From assembly GCA_022794035.1 (NCBI GenBank), contig JAAWDX010000003.1, forward strand, positions 124,001 through 188,000: a stretch of DNA of 64,000 nucleotides, in the 5' to 3' direction. A program made the position numbers and the translations under genes. The notes beneath the pieces are model-generated. The model was not told the DNA's origin. It saw only the letters and a program-made list of their open reading frames with translations, and searched no databases. The stretch comes from Lachnospiraceae bacterium (GTDB taxonomy: Bacteria > Bacillota > Clostridia > Lachnospirales > Bianqueaceae). Shown one piece after another: positions 53,808 through 62,560 of the stretch (position 1 is its first letter; each line of letters begins with the position of its first letter).

Positions 53808-54848
53808 TTATGATACTTTGACGGTTACAATGAAGCCATCGACATTGTTTCCGGAGATTTCGTAGGGCTGCTGCGAAGGCACGGGGACCTGTGTGCCGGC
53901 GGCATAATAGATTTCATAATTGCCATCTGCTGTGCTTACGGCATAGTGTTGGCCGTCAGCAGTGTAGTTTTTGATGAAATCCATATACTCCTCGAGACAA
54001 AGGCCTTCATTGTAAACGGCGGTAGCATTAGGAACACCCAGATAGCGGAAATGCCAGGATTCATAGTCGATCTGAGTGATCGAAGCCTTATCATCGGGAT
54101 AGCGCACGATGAAGCCGTATTTATGGCAGTTTTGCGTGAGCCAGGTATATTCACCGGTAGAGGAGTAGTACTCTACACCGCCGTTATCCAGCAAAATGCC
54201 TAAATCCACGGCAAGTGCAGAGTGGTGCTCGCTGTATCCGGGCCGCATGATGTAGCGCTCGGCATGCTCCAGACCGTCTTCCCGCACGCTGGCGTCAAAA
54301 AGCTCCTGTGATTCCTCCTTCGTACGGTATCCGCAGAGGATGAGCAGATTACGGATGCTGCTATGCTCGTAAAAGGATGTCAGCATTGTGTTGAGCGGCT
54401 GAGCAGCGATCTGATCGACCTGTACGTCGGTACCGGATACGCTGTATGCATCACCGGCCAGATCATACATGGAAATGAGCGTTTGATCTGTTGGGAACAG
54501 GTACTCATAGTTTTTGTTGATTAAAATGAGGGTTCCTTTATGCATATCCTCTGCGGAAAGCTGACGCAGCTCGTAGCCATCAGGAACGACCACCGGGGCT
54601 GTTGAAGAAGGCTCAGGAGCGCCGGCGGAGGAGGTGGCGGCAGAGGCAGAGGAGTGCGAGGAAGAGTCCCCTAAGAGGGAATAAGAGCTCCCGCTCTGAT
54701 TGGAAGGGGCAGGATCGCTCAGCCGGCTGATAAGAATGCCTAAAAGAAGGCTGATGATCAAGGCAAATAACAGCGCGCATAGATAGAAGATCAGGCGTCT
54801 GCGTTTCCGCCGGCGCCGCAGATACTCTCGGCGTGTCATATAGGTCAT
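53808..54848 (-). CDS. Membrane-anchored M15 D-Ala-D-Ala carboxypeptidase (VanY/DacB-like)
   Basis: 346 residues. A basic N-terminus (RRKRRRL), one membrane helix (about 19-41) and a Ser/Pro/Ala-rich linker place the catalytic part outside. Peptidase M15 motifs: ILCGYRTKEESQ, RPGYSEHHSALAVDLG (first His and Asp ligands) and YESWHFRYLG (third ligand His). It trims D-Ala from peptidoglycan stems. It overlaps the HD-protein gene by four bases, so they are co-translated. Strand minus. Confidence 0.92.
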   Translation of the reverse strand: MTYMTRREYLRRRRKRRRLIFYLCALLFALIISLLLGILISRLSDPAPSNQSGSSYSLLGDSSSHSSASAATSSAGAPEPSSTAPVVVPDGYELRQLSAEDMHKGTLILINKNYEYLFPTDQTLISMYDLAGDAYSVSGTDVQVDQIAAQPLNTMLTSFYEHSSIRNLLILCGYRTKEESQELFDASVREDGLEHAERYIMRPGYSEHHSALAVDLGILLDNGGVEYYSSTGEYTWLTQNCHKYGFIVRYPDDKASITQIDYESWHFRYLGVPNATAVYNEGLCLEEYMDFIKNYTADGQHYAVSTADGNYEIYYAAGTQVPVPSQQPYEISGNNVDGFIVTVKVS

Positions 54849-55411
54849 ACGCTATGCCCCTCCAGAGAAAGCTCGTGCATATATGGCTTCATGCCGTCGA
54901 TGCATAAGGAAATTACGGCAGAGAGCTCCATGCCCAGCATGTCACAGCCCTGCAGGATGACTTCGCGGTCGCATTTGGCAGCAAAGCGCTTGTCCTTGAA
55001 TTTTTTATTTACACTTTTAGGGGTTAGGTCGGTGATACCGGTGGGGCGCATTAAGGCGGTGGCCATGATGATGCCGGTGAGCTCGTCTACGGTAAATAAG
55101 CTTTTTTCCATATTGGTTTCGGGCTTGACATCACAGGTAAGGCCATATCCGTGACTGACAATGGCGCGGATATCAGAATCAGACAGGCCCTCGGGAGCTA
55201 ACAGCTCTTCCACATGCTGGCAGTGCTCCTCGGGATATTTTTCAAAATCGATATCATGAAGATAGCCAATGACGCCCCACGCCTCGGGGTTTTCACCAAA
55301 ATGAAGCGCCATGGCCTGCATTGCGCCGCAGACGGCATAGCAATGCTTGATCAAATGCTCCTCTGTGATGTGTTTGGCGGCAATTTCTTTTGCTTGTTCT
55401 AATGTAATCAT
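54845..55411 (-). CDS. HD-domain hydrolase
   Basis: 188 residues. HD superfamily metal ligands: LIKHCYAVCGAM (His), GYLHDIDFEKYP (HD pair) and VSHGYG, with a later Asp in TVDELTG. This is the HDIG-type layout found in a large clostridial family of small phosphohydrolases of unknown substrate (nucleotide or nucleic acid). Its stop overlaps the start of the M15 carboxypeptidase. AAGGAACC ribosome site. Confidence 0.88.
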   Translation of the reverse strand: MITLEQAKEIAAKHITEEHLIKHCYAVCGAMQAMALHFGENPEAWGVIGYLHDIDFEKYPEEHCQHVEELLAPEGLSDSDIRAIVSHGYGLTCDVKPETNMEKSLFTVDELTGIIMATALMRPTGITDLTPKSVNKKFKDKRFAAKCDREVILQGCDMLGMELSAVISLCIDGMKPYMHELSLEGHSV

Positions 55412-55521
55412 ATTAAAGGTTCCTTTCGTAAAGACTTGATCGTCAGGGTTGCAGTCGATATGTCTGTCTACGCTTCTTATTTTATCATAATTTTACTTAA
55501 ATGGTTGTAAATTTATTGAAA

Positions 55522-55560
55522 AAAAGAAGACACCTTTATGTTTCAGGTGTCTTCTTTTTT
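55522..55560 (-). terminator. Terminator after the zinc-ribbon gene
   Basis: AAGAAGACACCT / AGGTGTCTTCTT 12-bp stem; T tract on the minus side (and also on the plus side). The minus-strand stop codon at 55543 lies inside the loop. Confidence 0.85.
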
Positions 55561-55770
55561 GTCGGCTCGGGGGGTATCCTGTTGAAAGAGCAGACAGCCC
55601 TGCCGTTTAAATTGCGCAATCTTTTCATCGATTTTACAAGCATCTACATTGAAATAAGCGGCTAAACAGTCTTTACACATATAGGCAGCCGCTTCACGGG
55701 AAACGAGCTTTCTGTGAACAGCAATTTCATCGGAAGTCAGCGCTCGGCCGCATTGCATACAGCGTGCCAT
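55543..55770 (-). CDS. Small zinc-ribbon protein
   Basis: 75 residues from the ATG at 55770, which shares one base with the alpha-galactosidase stop (TGATG); an upstream extension would overlap that gene. Two CxxC pairs (MARCMQCGRAL and YMCKDCLAAYF) suggest one zinc. It contains ALTSDEIAVHRKLVSREA between them. Similar short proteins are common in Lachnospiraceae, with no function known to me. Translationally coupled to the galactosidase. Confidence 0.75.
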   Translation of the reverse strand: MARCMQCGRALTSDEIAVHRKLVSREAAAYMCKDCLAAYFNVDACKIDEKIAQFKRQGCLLFQQDTPRADKKEDT

Positions 55771-56924
55771 CAGCGGTCGATCACCTGAGCTCTGTATAGC
55801 TTGCAGCCATGTGCCGGGATCTGCTCCGTGATGATACCATTTGTTACAATCTTTTCCGCGCCGGTCCAAAGCTCTTTAAGGCGAAGTGTTTTTCCGGTGC
55901 TTTCCGGCAGGCCGATCGAATCAAGTAAAAGATGAGAATTCCAGCGGCTGGAAGCTTCGTCAGAAAAATTGAAGAAGCCAATGGCAAAATCACCGTTATT
56001 CAGCAAACGCACATAAACAGGCAGCTCATTAGGAGCGCCAGAAAGCGCCCGCGGGCTGGCATCATAGGCCTGATTGTAATCCGGATCCTGATTGATCGCG
56101 ATGACCTCCTGATTCATCAGCGTTTCGCGAGTGGCCTCATCCATCGAGCGAATATCGCAGCCGATCATCAGCGGAGAGCCCAGCAGTGCCCACAAAGAAA
56201 AATGCGTGCGGTATTCTTCTGCGCTGCAGCCGGCAAAGCCCACATTGCCCTTGCCGCCCATGCCGGTAACCAGCATGTCCATGTCAGGAAAACAATTGAT
56301 GCTGCCATACTGAATCGCGTCGCCGGCCACCAGCGAAAGGTCCTTAATGGAGCGCCAGGAATCATTGATGTCACCGGTAGTACGCCACATATTGGCGCCT
56401 GTCTGCTTGATCCAGGTTTTCGTTTCGTCCGCGCCCCATGAACAGGCCGAAAACAGAATATCACGTCCGCAGTTGGCAAGCGCCGCCGCCATCCTTTTAT
56501 AAAGCACATGTCCCGGAATGCTGGTGGGGTGAAAACAATAATCATATTTCAAAAAGTCAATTTCCCATTCCGCAAAAGTCTGCGCATCCACAAACTCATG
56601 ATCAAAGCTCGCCGGATAGCCCGCACAGGTATGCATGCCGGCGCAGGAGTACATGCCAAACTTAAGCCCCTTGCTATGCACATAATCAGCCACATATTTC
56701 ATGCCGTGGGGAAATTTAGCAGGGTCAGGAACTAAACGTCCCTCTTTTCCGCGCTCGCGCAGGGCCCAGCAATCATCAATCACAATATACTCATAGCCGC
56801 AGGCGGCAAGGCCGGACGAAACGAGTATATCGGCGGATTGCATCACAACCGTTTCATTAATATCTTCGCCGAAGGTGTTCCAAGAATTCCATCCTAAGGG
56901 TGGGGTTAAAGCTACCATATTCAT
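55770..56924 (-). CDS. Alpha-galactosidase, GH27 family
   Basis: 384 residues, no signal peptide, so cytoplasmic. GH27 signature TPPLGWNSWNTFGEDINE at the N-terminus, IVIDDCWALRERG, the nucleophile Asp in FLKYDYC (near residue 123) and the acid/base Asp in RTTGDINDSW (near 175). C-terminal short beta domain. Releases terminal alpha-galactose from raffinose-type oligosaccharides. No transporter beside it. GGGAGGTC ribosome site. Confidence 0.94.
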   Translation of the reverse strand: MNMVALTPPLGWNSWNTFGEDINETVVMQSADILVSSGLAACGYEYIVIDDCWALRERGKEGRLVPDPAKFPHGMKYVADYVHSKGLKFGMYSCAGMHTCAGYPASFDHEFVDAQTFAEWEIDFLKYDYCFHPTSIPGHVLYKRMAAALANCGRDILFSACSWGADETKTWIKQTGANMWRTTGDINDSWRSIKDLSLVAGDAIQYGSINCFPDMDMLVTGMGGKGNVGFAGCSAEEYRTHFSLWALLGSPLMIGCDIRSMDEATRETLMNQEVIAINQDPDYNQAYDASPRALSGAPNELPVYVRLLNNGDFAIGFFNFSDEASSRWNSHLLLDSIGLPESTGKTLRLKELWTGAEKIVTNGIITEQIPAHGCKLYRAQVIDR

Positions 56925-56987
56925 GACCTCCCAATATTTGATAGGTGCAGGATAGCACTGATTGCGCGAGGTGTCAATGGGGAGATT

Positions 56988-58121
56988 TTATTTAGGCTCT
57001 GTGTCCGCGTGAAGGCGCTCATATTGCTCTAAATCGTTTTTGAGCAGGCGGTATACAGTAGCCGCAATGGGGACGCCGATGAGCATGCCCAATATGCCGA
57101 AGACGCCGCCGCCAACAGTAACAGCGGCCAAGACCCAGATGCCGGGCAGACCGATGGAGGAGCCGACAACACGGGGGTAGATCAGGTCGCCCTCGAGCTG
57201 CTGGAGGATGATGAGAAAAATTAAGAAAATCAGAGCCTGAACAGGCGACTGCATAAAGATCAGAAACGCGCCGATAGCGCCGCCGAGAAAGGCACCGACA
57301 ATGGGAATGAGGGCGGTAAAGGCGATGACGGCGCCGATCATCAGGGCATAAGGAAGGCGCAGAAGGAGCATACCGACAGTACACAATGCGCCTAAAATAA
57401 CGGCATCGATACACTGGCCGACAACAAAACGGTGGAAGCAGTCGTTGGCAACAGAGAGGACATAGCTGAGCTTTAGACAGTGATTTTCTTTGAGATAGCG
57501 TTTGGCAAGGCGCGTGATCTGGACAGTCAGCTTATCCTTGCTGAGCAGCAGATAGATTGCGAAGACAAGGGCCAGGAAGGTGGTGGTGACTCCTGAGATA
57601 AAGGAGGAAATGAATTTGGCAAATAGATCGAGGATGCTGCCGATCCCGGAAAAGACAGTGGCGGCGATCTGGCGGATTTCAGACTGGAAATTGATGGCCG
57701 AGAGCTTTTGCATCAGCTCTTCGGAGAGAATGTTGGTCTGCTCTAAATAGGAGATGATGTTTTGAATGGCAATGGGGATCTCGGCGACTAAAAGCTTGAT
57801 ACAGCTTACCAGCTGCGGAACGATTAAAGAAGTGATCAGAGCTGTTAAGGCAATCAGGCTTAGGATGGCCAGAATTAAGCATATGGCGCGGCGGCTCCGG
57901 CATATGAATTTTTTCTTGGAGCGCGGAAAAAAGCTGCGTTCATAAAAACTCATCAGGATATTGATCAGATAGGCAAAGATGCCACCGATGAAAAGCGGCA
58001 TAAGCGCTGCAAGCACGGTGCCAAGAATGGCGGATACATTGGGCCAGTAATGAATACACAGATAGAGGATAAAAACAGCAGCGCTGACAGTTATAATTGT
58101 TTTGGTTTCAGGTTTTTTCAT
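56988..58121 (-). CDS. AI-2E family transporter
   Basis: 377 residues from the ATG at 58121, with GAGG seven bases upstream; earlier starts have none. Eight or so membrane helices; N-terminal TIITVSAAVFILYL, PLFIGGIFAYLINILMS and the late GGAIGAFLIFMQSP / LEGDLIYPRVVGSSIGLPGIWVLAAVTVGG / GVPIAATVYR stretches are the family hallmarks. Members export AI-2 or act as sodium/proton antiporters; function here is open. Lies downstream of the tRNA genes on the same strand. Confidence 0.92.
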   Translation of the reverse strand: MKKPETKTIITVSAAVFILYLCIHYWPNVSAILGTVLAALMPLFIGGIFAYLINILMSFYERSFFPRSKKKFICRSRRAICLILAILSLIALTALITSLIVPQLVSCIKLLVAEIPIAIQNIISYLEQTNILSEELMQKLSAINFQSEIRQIAATVFSGIGSILDLFAKFISSFISGVTTTFLALVFAIYLLLSKDKLTVQITRLAKRYLKENHCLKLSYVLSVANDCFHRFVVGQCIDAVILGALCTVGMLLLRLPYALMIGAVIAFTALIPIVGAFLGGAIGAFLIFMQSPVQALIFLIFLIILQQLEGDLIYPRVVGSSIGLPGIWVLAAVTVGGGVFGILGMLIGVPIAATVYRLLKNDLEQYERLHADTEPK

Positions 58122-58224
58122 GGCAGCCTCATTTCTCTGGTCGTAGGATAAATAGTAGAAAGACATCGCAGAATAGTTGCCTTGCGATGCCTTATGTTTC
58201 ATTTGAGCTATTGATTTTTATGAA

Positions 58225-58296
58225 TGACCCGTGGGAGAATCGAACTCCCGTTACCGCCGTGAAAGGGCGATGTCTTAACCGCTTGACCAACGGGCC
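58225..58296 (-). tRNA. tRNA-Glu (anticodon UUC)
   Basis: 72 bases on the minus strand. Acceptor GGCCCGT pairs with ACGGGTC (one G-U). Anticodon loop CTTTCAC gives UUC; T-arm has GTTCGATTC. Discriminator A; CCA is not encoded. Confidence 0.95.
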
Positions 58297-58302
58297 GGAA
58301 AA

Positions 58303-58388
58303 CGGAGGAGGTAGGATTCGAACCCACGGGCCCTTGCGGACTCACTGGTTTTCAAGACCAGCTCCTTAAACCACTCGGACACTCCTCC
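58303..58388 (-). tRNA. tRNA-Ser (anticodon UGA)
   Basis: 86 bases on the minus strand, with the long variable arm (GAGTCCGCAAGGGCCC) of class II tRNAs. Acceptor GGAGGAG / CTCCTCC; anticodon loop CTTGAAA gives UGA. Discriminator G; CCA is not encoded. It lies six bases before tRNA-Glu, in one transcript. Confidence 0.95.
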
Positions 58389-58618
58389 AAATAGAACAGT
58401 GTATATTATAAAGAAAAAATAAAGGAAAGTCAAGAAAAATATTAACGGGAATGCTCAAAGAGGGAGGAAGGAGTAGATAATCTGTTATATCGCATATACC
58501 TGGCCTCGGTTAACGTACTTTTAACATCTATTGTACATAAAATTTTTCTATATTTCTGATCATAACTACTATTATAGACGGGAAGGGACGGAGCTAGAAT
58601 ACGGCGAATCCATTTTAT
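58389..58618. other. Intergenic region between tRNA-Ser and the small XRE gene
   Basis: About 230 bases, AT-rich, no gene. It should hold the tRNA promoter (minus). GGTTAACGTACTTTTAAC at 58508-58525 contains the ACGT/TTAA words also seen near 17.3 and 51.0 kb. Confidence 0.35.
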
Positions 58619-58693
58619 GAAGCATACTTCATGGCGTATACCTCATAATCTTTGTACAATAATGATAAATTTTTATAGAAGGAGGAATTTATC
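58619..58693 (+). promoter_or_regulatory. Conserved leader of small XRE gene, copy 2, with RBS-embedding hairpin
   Basis: GATAAATT (58664-58671) pairs with AATTTATC (58686-58693), placing AAGGAGG in the loop and the ATG directly after the stem. Upstream palindrome GAAGCATACTTC (58619-58630) and GGCGTATACC correspond to the elements in the copy at 17178-17251. Confidence 0.65.
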
Positions 58694-58960
58694 ATGAGAA
58701 AGGAAATTCGTGAGGCGTACAAAAATTATGTTAGGGTGGAGTTCTTGAGAACGAGGGATAAGGAAGGGCTTTCACAGGGGAAAATGGCGGCCATTCTGGA
58801 GATGAGCTATGAGGCTTATAATGCAATAGAAACAGGCAAAAGCTGCTGTGGTCCGGAAACATTATCACTTTACCTAGTGCAGTTTCGTTCTGATGATAAG
58901 GAAGTTTTTATGGACGGCTTGTACAAGGCCCTTGCTAAAGTAAAGGAGAAGAGCGCATAA
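58694..58960 (+). CDS. Small XRE-like helix-turn-helix protein, copy 2
   Basis: 88 residues. MRKEIREAYKNYVR start and helix-turn-helix GLSQGKMAAILEMSYEAYNAIETGKSCC. About half the residues are identical to the protein at 16914-17177, and the leader is more similar still, so the two are true paralogues rather than chance matches. The C-terminal half may carry the dimer contacts. Probably a regulator; its targets are not known. Confidence 0.85.
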   Translation: MRKEIREAYKNYVRVEFLRTRDKEGLSQGKMAAILEMSYEAYNAIETGKSCCGPETLSLYLVQFRSDDKEVFMDGLYKALAKVKEKSA

Positions 58961-58987
58961 TGTTTTGATAAGGAGCAGATAAAAAAT

Positions 58988-59016
58988 TTGACAATGCATT
59001 GACGCTATGCTAAAAT
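58988..59016 (+). promoter_or_regulatory. Promoter of the flavodoxin-like gene
   Basis: TTGACA (58988-58993), 17-base spacer, TAAAAT (59011-59016). Confidence 0.8.
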
Positions 59017-59075
59017 AGTAATACTGTGTGATTTAAACACCAAAACTATAAATTTTACGAAGGGCAGTGAATCCA

Positions 59076-59507
59076 ATGAAATTACAGGTTTTTTTGTATA
59101 GCAAATACGGCTATGCTCAAAGAGTTGCTGATGAACTCAGCAGTATGTTCAGATGCAAATGCGATCAGATTCCTCCGGCATATCAGTGCAATAAAGAAAA
59201 GTTAATCTTTATTGTATATGAGAAGTATGGCAGCCTGGATAAGAAACTGGTTAGCTACATGAAAGAAATGGATGTCAATAAAGCACAGAACATTGCTTTT
59301 ATTGAAATTTCCAATACGGGTAATGAAGGTGTAGAAGAGCTGAGCTCTATGGTAAAGGCAAACAAGGTCAATATCAGCGGCGTGCATGGCATTGCGGTTA
59401 AGAGAGGATTATTCTCTAAAGGCCAGCTGACGGATGCAGATATTGAAGGAGCTAAAAAGTTTGCAGACGAACAGGGAAAAGCAAACTTCGATTTCTTAAA
59501 CAAATAA
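59076..59507 (+). CDS. Flavodoxin-like protein
   Basis: 143 residues from the ATG at 59076; AAGGG lies 11 bases upstream, while a GTG at 59067 is too close to it. QVFLYSKYGYAQRVADEL resembles the FMN phosphate-binding start of flavodoxins, with the usual T/S-x-T-G-N replaced by YSKYGYA; ISNTGNEGVEEL and HGIAVKRGLF follow. FMN binding is likely but the phosphate loop is atypical. Monocistronic between a consensus promoter and a terminator. Confidence 0.7.
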   Translation: MKLQVFLYSKYGYAQRVADELSSMFRCKCDQIPPAYQCNKEKLIFIVYEKYGSLDKKLVSYMKEMDVNKAQNIAFIEISNTGNEGVEELSSMVKANKVNISGVHGIAVKRGLFSKGQLTDADIEGAKKFADEQGKANFDFLNK

Positions 59508-59533
59508 GATCCTTACATATCAAAAGGATATGG

Positions 59534-59563
59534 GGCGCCTTCCAGAAGGAAGGCGTCTTTTTT
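59534..59563 (+). terminator. Terminator of the flavodoxin-like gene
   Basis: GGCGCCTTCC / GGAAGGCGTC (one G-U) with AGAA loop, then TTTTTT. Confidence 0.9.
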
Positions 59564-59679
59564 ATGCGCAGTCCCATGCAGAGGCAGTATGCCGCAGAAG
59601 CGGCGCATGGGGCGCACGACGAGTAGGAGAAGATGGTTCTTCCCTACTTGATTGTTAAAATGAATTTGCAGGAGGGTAT

Positions 59680-60213
59680 ATGATAGCATATCGGGCAGTA
59701 CAGCCGGAGGAAATAGATCGTGCGCTTTTTGCAGGGTTTATCCGCCGGCAGGTGGTTGTTCAGTGCCGCCGGCGGGAAAAGGACCAGTGGGTGATTAAAG
59801 AAGATCCGTTTATTGATGACTGGTCAGAGGAGGAGTATCAGGAGCTGATCAGCTGCCTGAAGCATACACTGCAAACCGGAGGATTTGTCTACGGCGCTTT
59901 TCAGCAAGGCATTTTAAAAGGCTTTGTATCGGTGGAGGCCGGGCTTTTTGGCAGCCGGAGCCAGTATGCAGATCTGTCTTCTATTCATATTTCTGAGGAT
60001 ATGAGAAGACGGGGCATAGGGAGCATATTATTCAGAGCCGCTAAAGAATGGGCCAAGACAAAGGGGGCCAAAAAGCTTTATATTTCAGCGCATTCTGCGG
60101 TGGAGTCACAGGCCTTTTATCAGGCTATGGGCTGCACGGAGGCAGAGGAATACAATCAGAAACATGTGGAAAAGGAACCCTATGATTGTCAGCTGGAGTG
60201 CAGTGTGGAATAA
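59680..60213 (+). CDS. GNAT-family N-acetyltransferase
   Basis: 177 residues. LSSIHISEDMRRRGIGSILFRAAKEWAKTKGAKKLYISAHSAVESQAFYQAMGC holds, in order, motif A (R-R-x-G-I-G) and motif B of GNAT enzymes. N-terminal part begins YRAVQPEEIDRAL. A common clostridial family. AGGAGGG before the ATG. The DUF4180 gene follows 20 bases later. Confidence 0.9.
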   Translation: MIAYRAVQPEEIDRALFAGFIRRQVVVQCRRREKDQWVIKEDPFIDDWSEEEYQELISCLKHTLQTGGFVYGAFQQGILKGFVSVEAGLFGSRSQYADLSSIHISEDMRRRGIGSILFRAAKEWAKTKGAKKLYISAHSAVESQAFYQAMGCTEAEEYNQKHVEKEPYDCQLECSVE

Positions 60214-60233
60214 AAACAGAAAGGAGAAAGAGG

Positions 60234-60593
60234 ATGAATATAAAATCTGTTGTATGCGGCAACAAAACCATTGCCATTGTAACAGGAGAGCATGTGATGT
60301 ATGATGTGCAGTCAGCGCTCGATTTGATGATGACTGTTAAATATGAGGCGAATACCAATCTGATTGCAATAGATAAGCGAGGAATCATAGAGGATTTCTT
60401 TATTTTGAGCAAGGGCTTAGCTGGAGAAATATTGCAGAAGATGGTGAATTATCATGTTAAAATGGCTATTTATGGGGATTTTTCTAAATATACAAGTAAG
60501 CCGTTAAAGGATTTCATGTATGAGTCTAACCATGGAAAAGATATCTTTTTTGTGGAGACAGCAGAAGAAGCGATTCGTCGATTCGCAGAGTAA
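60234..60593 (+). CDS. DUF4180 family protein
   Basis: 119 residues from the ATG at 60234 (GGAGAAAGAG upstream). The DUF4180 core is seen: FFILSKGLAGEILQKMVNYHVKMAIYGDFSKYTSKPLKDFMYESN then FFVETAEEAIRRFA. STAS-like alpha/beta fold is likely. Function unknown. Likely co-transcribed with the GNAT gene upstream. Confidence 0.88.
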   Translation: MNIKSVVCGNKTIAIVTGEHVMYDVQSALDLMMTVKYEANTNLIAIDKRGIIEDFFILSKGLAGEILQKMVNYHVKMAIYGDFSKYTSKPLKDFMYESNHGKDIFFVETAEEAIRRFAE

Positions 60594-60677
60594 GGTTGCA
60601 TTTTTGAAGCAAGAGGAGTAGAATATATAGGATTCTAAAACATAGGCTTAGTCTGTGTGTATAAATGGAGGAATAAA

Positions 60678-61745
60678 TTGAAAATCAATATAGCAGTTCT
60701 TTTTGGTGGCAAATCCACCGAGCATGAGATATCCTGTATGTCTGCAGCGACGATCATAAAAGCGTTAAATCCGGAAAAATATGAGGTATACCCTGTATTT
60801 ATTTCCAAAGAAGGATTATGGTACTACTATGAGGGAAGCATCGATCAGATCGAGGCAGAAACCATTATGCAGCAGGCGCCAAAGGCTGCCATTTTGCCCG
60901 GACAAAAGGAAAAGGCGCTTTGGGTTTGCCGCAACGAAGAATGGAAGGCGCTGCCGCTCGATATTGTGCTTCCGGTACTGCATGGCCGAAACGGAGAGGA
61001 TGGAACGATTCAGGGACTTTTAGAGATGGCGGGGATTGCCTATGTAGGCTGCGGTGTGCTTGCATCAGCCGCTTCCATGGATAAGCTGACTACAAAACGA
61101 ATTGTGATGGAAGAGGGGATTCGGCAGGCAAAGTATGAAGCCGTGTTTGCACCAGAGCTGGCGCAGATAGAGCCGGTGCTGGACCGCATTGAGCAGGCGC
61201 TGCCTTATCCGGTGTATGTAAAGCCGGCCAATGCAGGCTCCTCGGTGGGCGTCTCGAAGGCCGAGAGCAGAGCAGAGCTGGCAGAGGGTTTGCAGCTTGC
61301 TGCGCAGCATGACAGCCGCATTCTGGTGGAGGAAACGATTGTCGGACGCGAGGTGGAGTGCGCTGTGCTGGGCAACAGCAATTCTATAGAAAATCCGCCG
61401 AAGGCATCGGGCGTAGGTGAAATTTTGGCAGCGGATACATTTTATACGTATGAGGCTAAATATCACAATGCTGAGTCGAAGACAGTGCTGGATCCGGATC
61501 TGCCTCCGGACACGATTGAAGAGATCCGCAAGGATGCCTGCCGCATTTTTCAGGCAGTAAACGGCTGCGGTCTGTCGCGCGTAGACTTTTTTGTGGAAGC
61601 CAAAAGCGGGGAAGTGATTTTTAACGAGATCAATACATTTCCTGGCTTTACAGCAATCAGTATGTATCCCATGCTATGGAAGCATCAGGGCTATGATATC
61701 TCCTCTTTAGTGGATGAGCTGATTCGGCTCGGGTTTGAGCGCTGA
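60678..61745 (+). CDS. ddl: D-alanine--D-alanine ligase
   Basis: 355 residues from the TTG at 60678, with GGAGG seven bases upstream; a GTG at 60657 has no ribosome site. ATP-grasp enzyme: NIAVLFGGKSTEHEIS start, PVLHGRNGEDGTIQG, SMDKLTTK, KPANAGSSVGVSK, the omega-loop YEAKY with the Tyr typical of D-Ala (not D-lactate) ligases, and FNEINTFPGFT. Makes the D-Ala-D-Ala dipeptide of peptidoglycan. First gene of ddl-murI-DUF1934. Confidence 0.96.
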   Translation: MKINIAVLFGGKSTEHEISCMSAATIIKALNPEKYEVYPVFISKEGLWYYYEGSIDQIEAETIMQQAPKAAILPGQKEKALWVCRNEEWKALPLDIVLPVLHGRNGEDGTIQGLLEMAGIAYVGCGVLASAASMDKLTTKRIVMEEGIRQAKYEAVFAPELAQIEPVLDRIEQALPYPVYVKPANAGSSVGVSKAESRAELAEGLQLAAQHDSRILVEETIVGREVECAVLGNSNSIENPPKASGVGEILAADTFYTYEAKYHNAESKTVLDPDLPPDTIEEIRKDACRIFQAVNGCGLSRVDFFVEAKSGEVIFNEINTFPGFTAISMYPMLWKHQGYDISSLVDELIRLGFER

Positions 61746-61753
61746 GGTTGGCA

Positions 61754-62557
61754 ATGGACAACAGAAAGATTGGCGTATTTGATTCCGGTTTGGGCGGCTT
61801 GACGGTGGTACGGGCCATGGAAGAGCTGCTTCCGGCTGAAAGCATCGTCTATTTTGGCGATATCGCACGTCTTCCTTATGGAAGCAAATCCAAAGAAACG
61901 ATTACTGAGTTTTCTCATCAGATCATGCGGTTTTTGCTGCAGCATGATGTGAAAGCCGTCATTGTAGCCTGCGGAACGGCCAGCTCCAACGCGCTGGAAG
62001 AGCTGCAGAGCACCTATGATCTGCCGATTATGGGGGTGGTTGAGCCGGGAGCCAGAGCTGCCGCGAAGGCAACGCACAGCGGACGCGTCGGCGTGACCGG
62101 TACAGAGGCGACCATCCGCTCCGGTGCCTATGAACGTCTTTTGCAGCTGGAGGACAAACAAACAGAGGTATATGCAAAGGCCTGTCCCTTATTTGTTCCC
62201 TTAGTAGAAGAAGGATGGTTTGATGACAGCATAACCGCGCAGGTCATTACGCGCTATCTGGCTGAAATCAAAGAAAATCAGGTCGATACGCTGGTGCTGG
62301 GCTGCACGCATTATCCGCTTCTAAGGACCCTCATTCAAAAGGAAATGGGCGAGAACGTCACACTTATCAATCCGTCCAGAGCCGTAGTCGAGGAGCTGAG
62401 GGCATATCTGCAAGAAAACCAAATGCAAAGCAGCACCCAGCAGGGGCAGTACGAGTTTTATGTCAGCGACAGTACAGACAAATTTCAGGCATTCGGCCGA
62501 AAGGTGCTCGAAATCCCCAGCCTAACCGTACAGAAAGTCAATATTGAGAAATATTAA
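61754..62557 (+). CDS. murI: Glutamate racemase
   Basis: 267 residues from the ATG at 61754. FDSGLGGLTVVR and YFGDIARLPYG at the N-terminus; the two catalytic Cys are in VACGTASSN (CGT instead of CNT) and LGCTHYPLL. Supplies D-glutamate for peptidoglycan. It begins eight bases after ddl, so the two amino-acid supply steps are coupled. Confidence 0.96.
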   Translation: MDNRKIGVFDSGLGGLTVVRAMEELLPAESIVYFGDIARLPYGSKSKETITEFSHQIMRFLLQHDVKAVIVACGTASSNALEELQSTYDLPIMGVVEPGARAAAKATHSGRVGVTGTEATIRSGAYERLLQLEDKQTEVYAKACPLFVPLVEEGWFDDSITAQVITRYLAEIKENQVDTLVLGCTHYPLLRTLIQKEMGENVTLINPSRAVVEELRAYLQENQMQSSTQQGQYEFYVSDSTDKFQAFGRKVLEIPSLTVQKVNIEKY

Positions 62558-62560
62558 GCC

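Noticed and set aside
17178..58693. Prophage or integrative element bounded by the two similar XRE leaders
   Set aside because: The leaders are on opposite strands, each belongs to a full gene copy, and no integrase, terminase or conjugation gene lies between them.
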